Shown one piece after another: positions 25,471-35,016 of a DNA stretch of 64,000 bases. The position numbers were made by a program, and so were the translations under genes. Each line of letters begins with the position of its first letter. Within the stretch, counting starts at the first letter, position 1. This stretch comes from Gammaproteobacteria bacterium (GTDB taxonomy: Bacteria; Pseudomonadota; Gammaproteobacteria; Natronospirales; REEB76): contig DASVOS010000012.1 in assembly GCA_036383255.1 (NCBI GenBank), forward strand, positions 5,001 through 69,000, given 5' to 3'. The notes under the pieces are model-generated. The model was not told where the DNA came from. It did no database searches and saw only the letters and a list, made by a program, of their open reading frames with translations.

Positions 25471-26031
25471 ATGTCCCAAGACTTCCTCACCAATCAGTTC
25501 CTGGTGGCCATGCCCTCGATGGAAGACCCGAACTTCCGCGAGAGCGTGACTTTCATCTGCGAGCACAGCGCGCAGGGCGCGCTCGGCATCATCATCAACC
25601 GGCCCATGAACGTGGTGCTGGACGACGTGCTCAAGCAGCTCGCGCTTAAGACCGACGACCCGGACACGGCGGCGAGCCCGGTGTACCTCGGCGGCCCGGT
25701 GCAGACGGAGCGCGGCTTCGTGATCCACGAGCCCCACGGCGACTGGGAGGCGACGCTCAAGGTCACCGACAGCATCGGCGTCACCACCTCGCGCGACGTG
25801 CTGGAGGCGCTCGCCGCCGGCGGCGGCCCGCGCCGCTGCATGGTGGCGCTCGGCTATGCCGGCTGGACCGCCGGCCAGCTCGAGGAGGAGATCAAGGGCA
25901 ACTCCTGGCTCTCGGTCCCCGCCGACAGCCGCATCATCTTCGACACCCCGGTGGAACTGCGATGGCAGGCGGCCGCGCGCCTGCTCGGGGTGGATCTCGC
26001 GTTGCTCTCGGGCGACGCGGGCCATGCGTAG
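25471..26031 (+). CDS. yqgE: YqgE/AlgH family protein (UPF0301)
   Basis: 186 residues: FLTNQFLVAMPSMEDPNF at the N-terminus, HSAQGALGIIINRP (about 30), GGPVQTERGFVIH (about 73) and AGWTAGQLEEEI (about 130). These are the conserved blocks of UPF0301. Function is not established; AlgH in Pseudomonas was linked to alginate gene expression. It sits between tonB-like and ruvX, the conserved order. A minor start ambiguity does not arise, as an ATG with the expected N-terminus is present. Confidence 0.94.
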   Translation: MSQDFLTNQFLVAMPSMEDPNFRESVTFICEHSAQGALGIIINRPMNVVLDDVLKQLALKTDDPDTAASPVYLGGPVQTERGFVIHEPHGDWEATLKVTDSIGVTTSRDVLEALAAGGGPRRCMVALGYAGWTAGQLEEEIKGNSWLSVPADSRIIFDTPVELRWQAAARLLGVDLALLSGDAGHA

Positions 26032-26096
26032 CTAAGGGATCGGACTCGTCTCGGTTCGGCTCGCGCGCAGCACGCCTCTGTGCTGCAATAGCTCTT

Positions 26097-26539
26097 ATGA
26101 CCCAACCTCCCCAGACCTTCCTCGGCTTCGATTTCGGACTGAGGCGCATCGGCGTGGCCGTGGGCCAGACCCTGACCGGCAGCGCCTCACCCCTCGGCGT
26201 GGTGACGCCCCGGGCCGGCGAACCGGACTGGGAGGCCATCGGCCGGCTGGTGGCGGAATGGCGGCCCGCGGCCCTGGTGGTGGGTCTGCCCTATAATATG
26301 GACCTCAGCGAGCAGGAGATGACGGCGCATGCGCGCCGCTTCGCCGAGGGGCTCGCACAACGCTTCCCGCTGCCGGTGCACACCGTGGACGAGCGACTTT
26401 CGTCCCGCGAGGCGGAGGCACAGCTGAAGGAACGGCGCCAGCAGGGACGGCGTCGCGTGACTCGCGAGGACATCGACGGCGCCGCCGCCTGCGTGATCCT
26501 CGAGAGCTGGTTCAACTCCACGAGGGGCCGGGACAGTCC

Positions 26540-26543
<4 letters not shown>
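26097..26543 (+). CDS. ruvX: RuvX/YqgF, pre-16S rRNA 5'-end processing nuclease
   Basis: 148 residues with an RNase H-like fold: FLGFDFGLRRIGVAVGQ holds the first catalytic Asp (about 11), VVGLPYNMDLSEQEMT the second block (about 65) and VDERLSSREAE plus DIDGAAACVILE the last acidic residues. The family processes the 5' end of 16S rRNA in E. coli and was earlier suspected of Holliday junction cleavage. The stop overlaps the pyrB start by four bases. The ATG at 26097 gives the family's normal N-terminus; the longer open frame upstream has no conserved residues. Confidence 0.93.
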
Positions 26544-27481
<938 letters not shown>

Positions 27482-27489
27482 AGGCCGAG

Positions 27490-28374
27490 ATGAAACACCC
27501 CGAACACCGCGGCAGCATCTTCGTGGAGGATGCCGAGATCCTTGCGCACGAGCACTTCGCCGGCGCCCAGCACGTGCTGCGCCTCAAGGCACCCCAGTGC
27601 GCCGCCCGGGCGCTGCCCGGCAGCTTCGTGCACCTCTCCTGCGACGCGGCGCTGCCCATGCGCCGGCCCATGTCCATCATGCGGGTCTCGCCCCAGGACG
27701 GCTGGGTGGAGTGCCTATACAAGGTGGTGGGGGAAGGCAGCCGGCTCTTGGCGGCGCGCCGCCCCGGCGAGAAGTTGAGCTGTCTGGGCCCCATCGGAAA
27801 GCCGTTCGTATTGCATCCTGAGAAGCCGCGCCCGCTGCTGCTGGGCGGCGGCGTGGGCATCCCGCCCATGGTGTTCATCGCCGACGCCATGCGTACCGAC
27901 AAGCGCGCCCATTGGAACCCGCTAGTGCTGATGGGCTCGGAAGTGCCCTTCCCCTTCACCAGCCGCCCCTCCACCATCCTGGTGCCCGGCATGCCCGAGG
28001 GCGTGATCGGCTGCATGCCGCTGATGGAAGACTGGGGTTTCCCCAGCCGCCTCGCCAGCAAGCAGGGTTACGCCGGTTGCTTCGACGGCTTCATCACCGA
28101 CCTGGCCCGTGCCTGGCTCAAGACCCTGGACGCGAAGGCGCTGGCCGAGGTGGAAATCTTCGCCTGCGGCCCCACGCCCATGCTCAAGGCCGCCGCGGCC
28201 CTGGCGCAGGAGTTCAAGCTGCCGAGCCAGGTGTCGCTGGAGGAGTTCATGGCCTGTGCGGTGGGCGGCTGCGCCGGCTGCGCGGTGGAAGTGCGCACGC
28301 CGGACGGCCCGGCGATGAAACGCGTATGCGTGGACGGGCCGGTGTTCGACGGAGCTTCGGTATTCCCTGTCTAA
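27490..28374 (+). CDS. Dihydroorotate dehydrogenase electron-transfer subunit-like flavoprotein (PyrK-like)
   Basis: 294 residues of the ferredoxin-reductase type: FAD-binding RRPMSIMRVS (about 58), GPIGKPF, the NAD-site start LLLGGGVGIPPMVF (about 115), IFACGPTPML (about 220) and a C-terminal [2Fe-2S] cluster motif with CAVGGCAGC and a further Cys about 20 residues on. These features are those of PyrK, the subunit that lets class 1B dihydroorotate dehydrogenase use NAD. The N-terminal half is longer than usual. It directly follows pyrB, so a pyrimidine role is likely, yet no pyrD partner is in the window. Other iron-sulfur flavoprotein reductases cannot be excluded. Confidence 0.82.
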   Translation: MKHPEHRGSIFVEDAEILAHEHFAGAQHVLRLKAPQCAARALPGSFVHLSCDAALPMRRPMSIMRVSPQDGWVECLYKVVGEGSRLLAARRPGEKLSCLGPIGKPFVLHPEKPRPLLLGGGVGIPPMVFIADAMRTDKRAHWNPLVLMGSEVPFPFTSRPSTILVPGMPEGVIGCMPLMEDWGFPSRLASKQGYAGCFDGFITDLARAWLKTLDAKALAEVEIFACGPTPMLKAAAALAQEFKLPSQVSLEEFMACAVGGCAGCAVEVRTPDGPAMKRVCVDGPVFDGASVFPV

Positions 28375-28394
28375 CCCTTCCCCGCATCTAAAAA

Positions 28395-28420
28395 GAAAAG
28401 GCGCCTGACGGCGCCTTTTC
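28395..28420 (+). terminator. Bidirectional terminator between pyrK-like and S9 peptidase genes
   Basis: GAAAAGGCGCC, loop TGAC, GGCGCCTTTTC: a perfect 11-bp stem with A/T ends on both sides, placed between two convergent genes. Confidence 0.88.
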
Positions 28421-28440
28421 CATTTCGGCAATGGAGTTAT

Positions 28441-30495
28441 TCAGGGTTTGCCGGCCGGCGCGGTGGCCGGTGTGCCGGCCTTGCCTGCATCGGGACCGAT
28501 GTACTTGTCGAAGAATGCCAGCATCTGCTCGTAGAGGTCGAAGTTGTGTTCCTGCTTGGTGAAGCCGTGGGCCTCGTTGGGGTAGTAGATGGGCCCCTCG
28601 TAGGACTTACCCGCCTTCTTCATGGCAGCCATCATGTTCTCCGCATGCTCCGGCACCACACGCACATCCGCGCCGCCATAAGCGATGAGCACCGGGATGT
28701 TGAGCTTATCGGCATTGTAAACGGGGGACTCGCGTTTGCGCTGCTCCATGTCCTCGCCCAGGTAGATGTCGATGGCGTGCGTACCGCCAGCGAAATGCGA
28801 GATATCGCCGTGCTCGCCGAGGATGGTGAGATCATAGGCACCCACGTAGCCCACGGCGCACTTGTAGAGGTCCGGATAGCGGATCGGGTTCTCGAAGGCG
28901 GCATAGCCACCGTAGCTGGCGCCGTAGATGCAGACGCGTTTCGGGTCAGCATAGCCCTGCTTCACGGTCCAGGCTACGCCGTCCGCCAGATCGTCCTGCA
29001 TGGTGCTGGACCAGTGCCGGTAGCCGGCTTGCTGATAGCGCAGGCCGTAGCCGCCGGAGCCGCGGAAGTTGAGCTGCAGCACCGCGTAGCCGCGGTTCGC
29101 GAATAGCTGCACCTCGGGATTGAAGCCCCATTCGTCACGCGGGCCGTGCGGGCCGCCATGGGGATTCACGATGAGCGGCAGGCCTTTTCCGGCGCCGCCC
29201 GATGGCAGCGTGAGATACCCATGCAGCACCATGCCATCGCGGGCGGTGACGTTGATGGGCATCATGGTGGCCATCTTGTCCGCATCGATCTCGGGCTTGG
29301 CCGCGAACAACATCCTCACCTGACCAGATTTGGTGTCGTAGAGATAAAACTCCGCGGGGATCTTGTCGCTGTACGTGGCCACCACGAGCCGCGAGTGGTC
29401 GCGAGTACCACTGGTGATGAGCACCTGCCGGCCCGGGAAGGCATCATATAACTGACCCAGGTACTGCACCTTGACGTCGTCGCCCTCGATGACGTGTACG
29501 GCCGGCAGTCCTGGCATGGTGTCAACCGCCACGATGCTGGGTGTCTCGCTACCCGTGGAGAATCCGCCGACAACATCGGTGATGTCGTATTGCGGATCCT
29601 CGTAGACAGGCTGACGGGTCATAGTGTCCGGATCTACCAGATACAGGCTCAATGTGCTGTCTTTGCTGCGGCCCAGCCAGTAGAAATGCTTGCCGTCCTT
29701 CGCGAAGGACACTGGATGGGATTCTGACTGCGCCGGATCCTCTCCCTGGAACAAAAGACTGCTCATGTCCTTCCAGTCGCCGCCGGAATCGGGTCTGTAA
29801 TAGGCTACTGCGTGGCCGTTCTGGTCCTCGCCCCAGGTGAGACGAACGTTGCCGGCGCTGTCCGCCATGAGTCGGCCCTGAGCCTCATTACCCTCTGCCA
29901 CCTGGCGGATTTCCCCAGTGTAGATGTCGAGGCGGAAGGCCTTGGGCTTCTGCTCGTAGCGTGAACCCTCGTCCACGTACCCCTGGATCAGCACGTGCTT
30001 GGGATCCGTGTCCGGAGACAAATAAACCAGGCCGCCGTAGTACACATTGCTGCTGACCGAGCTGTGCATGTGTCCGCCCTCGGTACTGGGCATGTAGGGC
30101 ATCAACTGTCTCTTCTGGGTGCCGTCCACGTTGATGGCGTACAAGTCGCCATCCGCCTGCGGACGGTCGAGGCTGCCAGTCTGGGTGGCGGTGGCCACCA
30201 ACACGCGGGTGTCATTGGCCCACCAGAAGTTGAGGATGGACTGCTCGCCCTTCAACCAGAAGTTGGCCTTGGGTTTCATGTCGTCTGTACCCAGTACCAG
30301 CAGAACGTTCTTCTCGAGTCCGGTCTTCTCGTTGGCGACAGACATGGCCAAGTATTTGCCATCCGGCGAGATCTTGGCACCGGAGACCTTGGCATAGGTG
30401 AAGAAGGTCTGCACCGGGATCGGCGCGGGCGCATCGGCATAAACGAAAGAAGCGAAGGCGCTGAGCACCAGGCTCAGAAAAAGCTGACGTGACAT
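28441..30495 (-). CDS. S9 family prolyl oligopeptidase-like peptidase, exported
   Basis: 684 residues. A signal peptide (LFLSLVLSAFASFVYA) leads into a beta-propeller-like N-terminal part (to about 400) and a C-terminal alpha/beta hydrolase. Catalytic residues are readable: Ser in GASYGGYAAF (about 527), Asp in GGADVRVVPEH (about 609) and His in NEAHGF (about 643). The family cleaves oligopeptides or removes dipeptides from proteins; a periplasmic role in peptide use is likely. It stands alone between a terminator and the pilT-like genes. The exact specificity (dipeptidyl, acylaminoacyl) cannot be told. Confidence 0.9.
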   Translation of the reverse strand: MSRQLFLSLVLSAFASFVYADAPAPIPVQTFFTYAKVSGAKISPDGKYLAMSVANEKTGLEKNVLLVLGTDDMKPKANFWLKGEQSILNFWWANDTRVLVATATQTGSLDRPQADGDLYAINVDGTQKRQLMPYMPSTEGGHMHSSVSSNVYYGGLVYLSPDTDPKHVLIQGYVDEGSRYEQKPKAFRLDIYTGEIRQVAEGNEAQGRLMADSAGNVRLTWGEDQNGHAVAYYRPDSGGDWKDMSSLLFQGEDPAQSESHPVSFAKDGKHFYWLGRSKDSTLSLYLVDPDTMTRQPVYEDPQYDITDVVGGFSTGSETPSIVAVDTMPGLPAVHVIEGDDVKVQYLGQLYDAFPGRQVLITSGTRDHSRLVVATYSDKIPAEFYLYDTKSGQVRMLFAAKPEIDADKMATMMPINVTARDGMVLHGYLTLPSGGAGKGLPLIVNPHGGPHGPRDEWGFNPEVQLFANRGYAVLQLNFRGSGGYGLRYQQAGYRHWSSTMQDDLADGVAWTVKQGYADPKRVCIYGASYGGYAAFENPIRYPDLYKCAVGYVGAYDLTILGEHGDISHFAGGTHAIDIYLGEDMEQRKRESPVYNADKLNIPVLIAYGGADVRVVPEHAENMMAAMKKAGKSYEGPIYYPNEAHGFTKQEHNFDLYEQMLAFFDKYIGPDAGKAGTPATAPAGKP

Positions 30496-30672
30496 GGAAC
30501 CCCCCCAAGGAATGATCTAGTAATAATAGGTGCGCAAAATGTCTTTCCGGATACGCATCTCGCCGGAGGGCCTCAGCCCGCACGCCCGCGGCCCTGCCGC
30601 TTTCAGCCTCGCATCACGTTCCGCTGAAAATCCAGGCGTGACATCCTGGCATTCTGTTCGGCGCTTCGCGCC

Positions 30673-31728
30673 TCACCCAAAATTGATCTTGGCCTCGAGG
30701 TTGGCGCGCGAGTCGGCGTTCTTGAGCGCCTCCTCGAGCTCGATGCGCCCTTCCTTGTAGAGCCGGTGCAGCGCCTCGTCGAAGGACTGCATGCCGCCCT
30801 CGGGACTCTCCTCCATCGCCTCGCGGATCTCGTCCACCTGGCCCTTGAGGATGAGGTCGGCGATGTGCGGGGTGTTCAGCATCACCTCCACCGCCGCCAC
30901 GCGCTTGCCGTCCTTGCCGATGACCAGGCGCTGGCTGATGATCGCGCGCAGGTTCAGGGACAGGTCCATGAACAGCTGCTTGTGCAGCTCCTGCGGGAAC
31001 ATGTTGATGATGCGGTCCATGGTCTGATGCGCGTTGTTCGCGTGCAGCGTGGAGATGGCGAGGTGGCCCGTGCCGGCCAGCTCGATCGCCGCCTCCATGG
31101 TCTCGCGGTCGCGGATCTCGCCGATCAGGATCACGTCCGGCGCCTCGCGTAGCGAGCTCTTGAGCGCGTTGGCGTAGGACAGGGTGTCCTGGCCCACCTC
31201 GCGCTGGTTCACGATGGACTGGATGTTGGGGTGGCTGAACTCGATGGGGTCCTCGATGGTGAGGATGTGCCCCGCCTGGCTCTCGTTGCGGTGGTTGATC
31301 ATCGCCGAGAGCGTGGTGGACTTGCCGGAGCCGGTGGAACCCACCATCAGCATCAGGCCGCGCTTGTGCAGGATGAGGTCCTTCAGCACCGGCGGCAGGT
31401 TCAAGTTCTCGAACTTCGGCACCTCGGAAGGGATGTAACGCAGCACCATGGCCACATTGCCGCGCTGCACGAACACGTTGACGCGGAAGCGGCCCACGCC
31501 CTCCTCGGCGATGGCGAAGTCGGACTCGTGCTTCACCTCGTAGGACTTGCGCTGCTTCTCGTTCATGATGCCGTAGGCGGCCTCGCGGACCATCTCCGGC
31601 GTCAGCAGCGTCTTGCCCACGGGCACCTGCTTGCCCTCGATCTTGATCTTCACCGGCGCGTTGGTGGTGAAGTACAGGTCCGAGGCCTTCTTCTCCACCA
31701 TGAGCTTGAGATAGGGGCTGATGTTCAT
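30673..31728 (-). CDS. Third PilT-family retraction ATPase (PilU-like paralogue)
   Basis: 351 residues with all features of PilT/PilU ATPases: Walker A GSTGSGKSTTLS (about 130), Asp box TIEDPIEFSHPN, REVGQDT, Walker B VILIGEIRDRETME (about 200) and the His box HLAISTLHANNAHQT. It resembles PilU more than PilT (EIRDRETME, ASDLYFTTNAPVKIK) but lacks the long C-terminal tail of PilU. It lies downstream of pilT and pilU on the same strand, with a repeat element between. Such hexameric motors disassemble pilin subunits; a third copy may be an accessory motor. No symbol assigned. Confidence 0.88.
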   Translation of the reverse strand: MNISPYLKLMVEKKASDLYFTTNAPVKIKIEGKQVPVGKTLLTPEMVREAAYGIMNEKQRKSYEVKHESDFAIAEEGVGRFRVNVFVQRGNVAMVLRYIPSEVPKFENLNLPPVLKDLILHKRGLMLMVGSTGSGKSTTLSAMINHRNESQAGHILTIEDPIEFSHPNIQSIVNQREVGQDTLSYANALKSSLREAPDVILIGEIRDRETMEAAIELAGTGHLAISTLHANNAHQTMDRIINMFPQELHKQLFMDLSLNLRAIISQRLVIGKDGKRVAAVEVMLNTPHIADLILKGQVDEIREAMEESPEGGMQSFDEALHRLYKEGRIELEEALKNADSRANLEAKINFG

Positions 31729-31780
31729 TCCGGTCCCATTCCGTGATTCGTTGGTTCTCTAAACCCCAAAAAGTCTCTCA

Positions 31781-31908
31781 CTAAAAGCGTCACGAGCGAA
31801 GGCGGGGCTAGGCGGGCGAGGCGAGCAGGAGGGAGTGCACTCTTAGTGTGCATGACCGACTGCGAGTCCGAAGCCCAACAACGCCCCGCCGAGCGCAGTA
31901 GCTTTTAG
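31781..31908. repeat. Structured inverted-repeat element, copy A
   Basis: 128 bp with ends CTAAAAGC (31781-31788) and GCTTTTAG (31901-31908). An internal hairpin TGCAC-TCTTAGT-GTGCA (31836-31852) is followed by TGACCGACTGCGAGTCCGAA. The element is colinear and largely identical with the reverse complement of the copy at 52294-52423, except that ends and hairpin differ in compensating fashion. The TAA stop of pilU lies in the terminal arm. No coding potential of its own. Confidence 0.8.
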
Positions 31909-33062
31909 AGTTTATGGCCCTTGCCCGGGTCGACCAGCTGCATCGAGTCGATGCCCTCGTCCACCGCCGGCTTGTCCAGCTTGCTCTCCAGCTTGATCCT
32001 GAGGCGCAGCTCGTTCTGCGAGTCGGCGTTGCGGATGGCCTCCTCGTAGCTGATGTTGCGCTCCTCGTAGTGGTTGAAGAGGGCCTGGTCGAAGGTCTGC
32101 ATGCCGAGCTGGGTGGACTTGGACATGATCTCCTTGATCTGGGCGATCTCGCCCTTGAAAATCAGGTCCGAGATCAGCGGCGAGTTGAGCAGGATCTCCA
32201 GCGCGGCCACTCGGCCCTTGCCGTCCGGCTTCTTGATGAGGCGCTGGGAGATGATGCCCTTGATGTTCAGGGAGAGGTCCATCAGCAACTGGTGGCGGCG
32301 CTCCTCCGGGAACAGGTTCACGATGCGGTCCAGCGCCTGGTTGGCGCTGTTCGCATGCAGGGTGGAGAGGCAGAGATGGCCGGTCTCGGCGAACTGCACC
32401 GCGTGCTCCATGGTCTCGCGGTCGCGGATCTCGCCGATCAGGATCACGTCCGGCGCCTGGCGCAGGGTGTTCTTGAGTGCGATCTCCCAGGAGTCCGTGT
32501 CCACGCCCACCTCGCGCTGCGTGATGAGGCAGCCCAGGTGCGGGTGCACGTACTCGATCGGGTCCTCGATCGTGATGATGTGGCCCTTGGTGTTCTTGTT
32601 GCGGTAGCCCAGCATCGCCGCGAGCGAGGTGGACTTGCCGGAGCCCGTGCCGCCCACCATGATCACCAGGCCGCGCTTGGACATCACCACTTCCTTCAGG
32701 ACGGGCGGCAGGCCCATCTTGTCGAAGTCCGGGATCTCGGTGGTGATGGTGCGCAGCACCGCGCCGGCGCGGCCCTGCTGCACGAAGGCGTTGACGCGGA
32801 AGCGGCCGATACCCGGCGGGTTGATCGCGAAGTTGCATTCCTTGCTGGCGTCGAACTCCTTGGTCTGGCGGTCGTTCATGATCGCGCGCACCAGCATGGC
32901 GCTCTGGTCCGCCGTGAGCGGCTTGTCCGTGATCGGCGTGATCTGTCCGTCCACCTTCATGGCCGGCGGGAAGCCGGAGGTGATGAACAGGTCGGACCCC
33001 TTGCGCTGGATCATCGCGCGCAGCAGGTCCTGCATGAACTTTATCGCTTGGTCTCTTTCCAT
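31905..33062 (-). CDS. pilU: Pilus retraction ATPase PilU
   Basis: 385 residues: MERDQAIKFMQDLLRAMIQRKGSDLFITSG-type N-terminus, Walker A GGTGSGKSTSLA (about 140), IEDPIEYVHPHLG, ITQREVGVDTDSWE, GEIRDRETMEHAVQFAETGH and the PilU-type C-terminal tail beyond ADSQNELRLRIKLES. PilU works with PilT to supply retraction force. The gene follows pilT after 34 bp and ends inside a repeat element. Confidence 0.95.
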   Translation of the reverse strand: MERDQAIKFMQDLLRAMIQRKGSDLFITSGFPPAMKVDGQITPITDKPLTADQSAMLVRAIMNDRQTKEFDASKECNFAINPPGIGRFRVNAFVQQGRAGAVLRTITTEIPDFDKMGLPPVLKEVVMSKRGLVIMVGGTGSGKSTSLAAMLGYRNKNTKGHIITIEDPIEYVHPHLGCLITQREVGVDTDSWEIALKNTLRQAPDVILIGEIRDRETMEHAVQFAETGHLCLSTLHANSANQALDRIVNLFPEERRHQLLMDLSLNIKGIISQRLIKKPDGKGRVAALEILLNSPLISDLIFKGEIAQIKEIMSKSTQLGMQTFDQALFNHYEERNISYEEAIRNADSQNELRLRIKLESKLDKPAVDEGIDSMQLVDPGKGHKL

Positions 33063-33096
33063 CTCGAGCTCCGCGCCTCCCCCTGACGGGACACGC

Positions 33097-34140
33097 TCAG
33101 GTGAAGAGTTCTTTCTGGGTCGCCTTGTTGCGCGCCTCTTCCTTGGTGACGATGCCCTTGCGCACCAGGTCCTGCAGGCACTGGTCGAGCGTCTGCATGC
33201 CGTGCTGCTGGCCGGTCTGGATCGCCGAATACATCTGCGCGATCTTGTTCTCGCGGATGAGGTTGCGGATGGCGCCGGTGCCGATCATGATCTCGTGGGC
33301 CGCGGCACGGCCGCCGCCGATCTTCTTCAGCAACGACTGCGAGATCACCGCGCGCAACGACTCGGAGATCATGGACCGCACCATGTCCTTCTCGGCCGCC
33401 GGGAACACGTCCACGATGCGGTCAATGGTCTTGGCGGCGGAGCTCGTGTGCAGCGTGCCGAACACCAGGTGGCCGGTCTCGGCACCAGACAGCGCCAGGC
33501 GGATGGTCTCAAGGTCGCGCATCTCGCCCACCAGGATCACGTCCGGGTCCTCTCGCAGGGCCGAGCGCAGCGCCTCGCTGAAACCGAGGGTATCGCGGTG
33601 CACTTCGCGCTGGTTGATGAGGCACTTCTTGGATTCGTGCACGAACTCGATGGGATCCTCGATGGTGAGGATGTGGCCGAACTCGCTCTCGTTCTTGTAG
33701 TTGATCATGCCGGCGAGCGTGGTGGACTTGCCGGAGCCCGTCGGGCCTGTCACCAGCACGATGCCGCGCGGGTTGTCGGCGATCTCCTCGAAGATCTTCG
33801 GCGCGTTCAGCTCCTCGAGCGAGAGGATCTTGGACGGGATGGTGCGGAACACGGCGCCGGCGCCGCGGTTCTGGTTGAAGGCGTTGACGCGGAAGCGCGC
33901 GAGGTTGGGGATCTCGAACGAGAAGTCGCACTCGAGGAACTCCTCGTAGTCCTTGCGCTGCTTGTCGTTCATGATGTCGTACACCATGTCGTGCACGTCC
34001 TTGTGCTCGAGCGGCGGCATGTTGATGCGCCGCACGTCGCCGTCGACACGGATCATGGGAGGCACGCCCGCGGAGAGATGCAGGTCGGAGGCCTTGTTCT
34101 TGACGCCGAAGGCGAGCAGTTGCGAGATGTCGGCTGGCAT
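33097..34140 (-). CDS. pilT: Twitching motility ATPase PilT
   Basis: 347 residues, starting MPADISQLLAFGVKNKASDLHLSAG-like and carrying PMIRVDGDVRRINMPPLEH, Walker A GPTGSGKSTT (about 133), TIEDPIEFVHESKKC, QREVHRDTLGF, GEMRDLETIRLALS (Walker B), the His box VFGTLHTSSAAKTIDR and AIRNLIRE near the end: PilT throughout. It is the main pilus retraction motor. It heads a minus-strand row of three retraction ATPases and is divergent from yggS, a conserved pairing with yggS-proC-yggT in Pseudomonas. Confidence 0.97.
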   Translation of the reverse strand: MPADISQLLAFGVKNKASDLHLSAGVPPMIRVDGDVRRINMPPLEHKDVHDMVYDIMNDKQRKDYEEFLECDFSFEIPNLARFRVNAFNQNRGAGAVFRTIPSKILSLEELNAPKIFEEIADNPRGIVLVTGPTGSGKSTTLAGMINYKNESEFGHILTIEDPIEFVHESKKCLINQREVHRDTLGFSEALRSALREDPDVILVGEMRDLETIRLALSGAETGHLVFGTLHTSSAAKTIDRIVDVFPAAEKDMVRSMISESLRAVISQSLLKKIGGGRAAAHEIMIGTGAIRNLIRENKIAQMYSAIQTGQQHGMQTLDQCLQDLVRKGIVTKEEARNKATQKELFT

Positions 34141-34286
34141 GTCTCTCCCCTAGAAACAGTGTGAGGCGCGGATCCCATCCCCTGGGGCCCCGGGGCGGCG
34201 GCTCCGGGACGTGGGCTAGAGTATAACGGACTCATTTTGTGTGCATATGCATGCCGGCCCGCCGGACGGATATTAAGGAGCCCTAC

Positions 34287-34982
34287 CTGGACGACATAGC
34301 CCGGAACCTCGTCGCCGTGCGCGCGCGCATCGCCGCCGCGGCCATGCGTGTGGGGCGCGACCCCGCCGGCATCCGCCTGCTGGCGGTGAGCAAGATGCAG
34401 CCCGTGGCAGCCCTGGAGGCGGCGTGGACGGCCGGCCAGGCCGACTTCGGCGAGAACTACCTGCAGGAATCCCTGCCCAAGCTCGCCGCGTTCGCCGGCC
34501 GTGCCGTCGCCTGGCACTTCATCGGCGCGCTGCAATCCAACAAGTCGCGCGAGGTGGCCGAACACTACCAATGGATGCATACCCTGGACCGGGAGAGCGT
34601 CGCGCGGCGGCTCTCAGAGCAGCGGCCGGCGGCGCTGCCGCCGCTGCAGGTCTGCCTGCAGGTGAACGTGTCGGGCGAGTCCAGCAAGGGCGGCGTGGAC
34701 CCGGAGCGCCTGGCGGAGCTCGCCGCCGCGGTGGCGGCGCTGCCGCGCCTGAGACTGCGGGGCCTGATGGCGATCCCGGCGCCGGAGCAGGACCTGGAGG
34801 TCCAGCGGGTCCCGCATCGTGCGCTGCGGACGCTGCTGGCGGACCTCAACCGCCGGGGACATACGCTGGACACACTGTCCATGGGCATGTCCGAGGACCT
34901 GGAAGCGGCGGTGATGGAGGGTTCCACGATCGTTCGCGTAGGAACAGCGATCTTCGGCGCGCGCCCGCCCAAGCACGCCTGA
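34287..34982 (+). CDS. yggS: PLP homeostasis protein YggS, apparent CTG start
   Basis: 231 residues from the proposed start. The PLP lysine is in LLAVSKMQ (about 32), followed by FGENYLQE, WHFIGALQSNKSR, MHTLDRES, NVSGESSKGG and the C-terminal SMGMSEDLEAA. The family normally begins M-x-D-I-A-x-N-L; here that point is a CTG at 34287 preceded at 6 bp by a perfect AAGGAG. The nearest ATG (34251) or GTG (34239) would add a non-conserved 12-16 residue leader with no Shine-Dalgarno. YggS binds pyridoxal phosphate and buffers PLP and amino-acid pools. It is first in yggS-proC-yggT-yggU. Confidence 0.9.
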   Translation: MDDIARNLVAVRARIAAAAMRVGRDPAGIRLLAVSKMQPVAALEAAWTAGQADFGENYLQESLPKLAAFAGRAVAWHFIGALQSNKSREVAEHYQWMHTLDRESVARRLSEQRPAALPPLQVCLQVNVSGESSKGGVDPERLAELAAAVAALPRLRLRGLMAIPAPEQDLEVQRVPHRALRTLLADLNRRGHTLDTLSMGMSEDLEAAVMEGSTIVRVGTAIFGARPPKHA

Positions 34983-35016
34983 CGTTATCATTACGTCACC
35001 TATCGGAGGCTTCGCC

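Noticed and set aside
31729-31908. Attachment site or transposon end because of the inverted repeat
   Set aside because: No transposase gene, no target-site duplication around copies A and B, and the ends differ between copies; a non-autonomous structured repeat is the better description.
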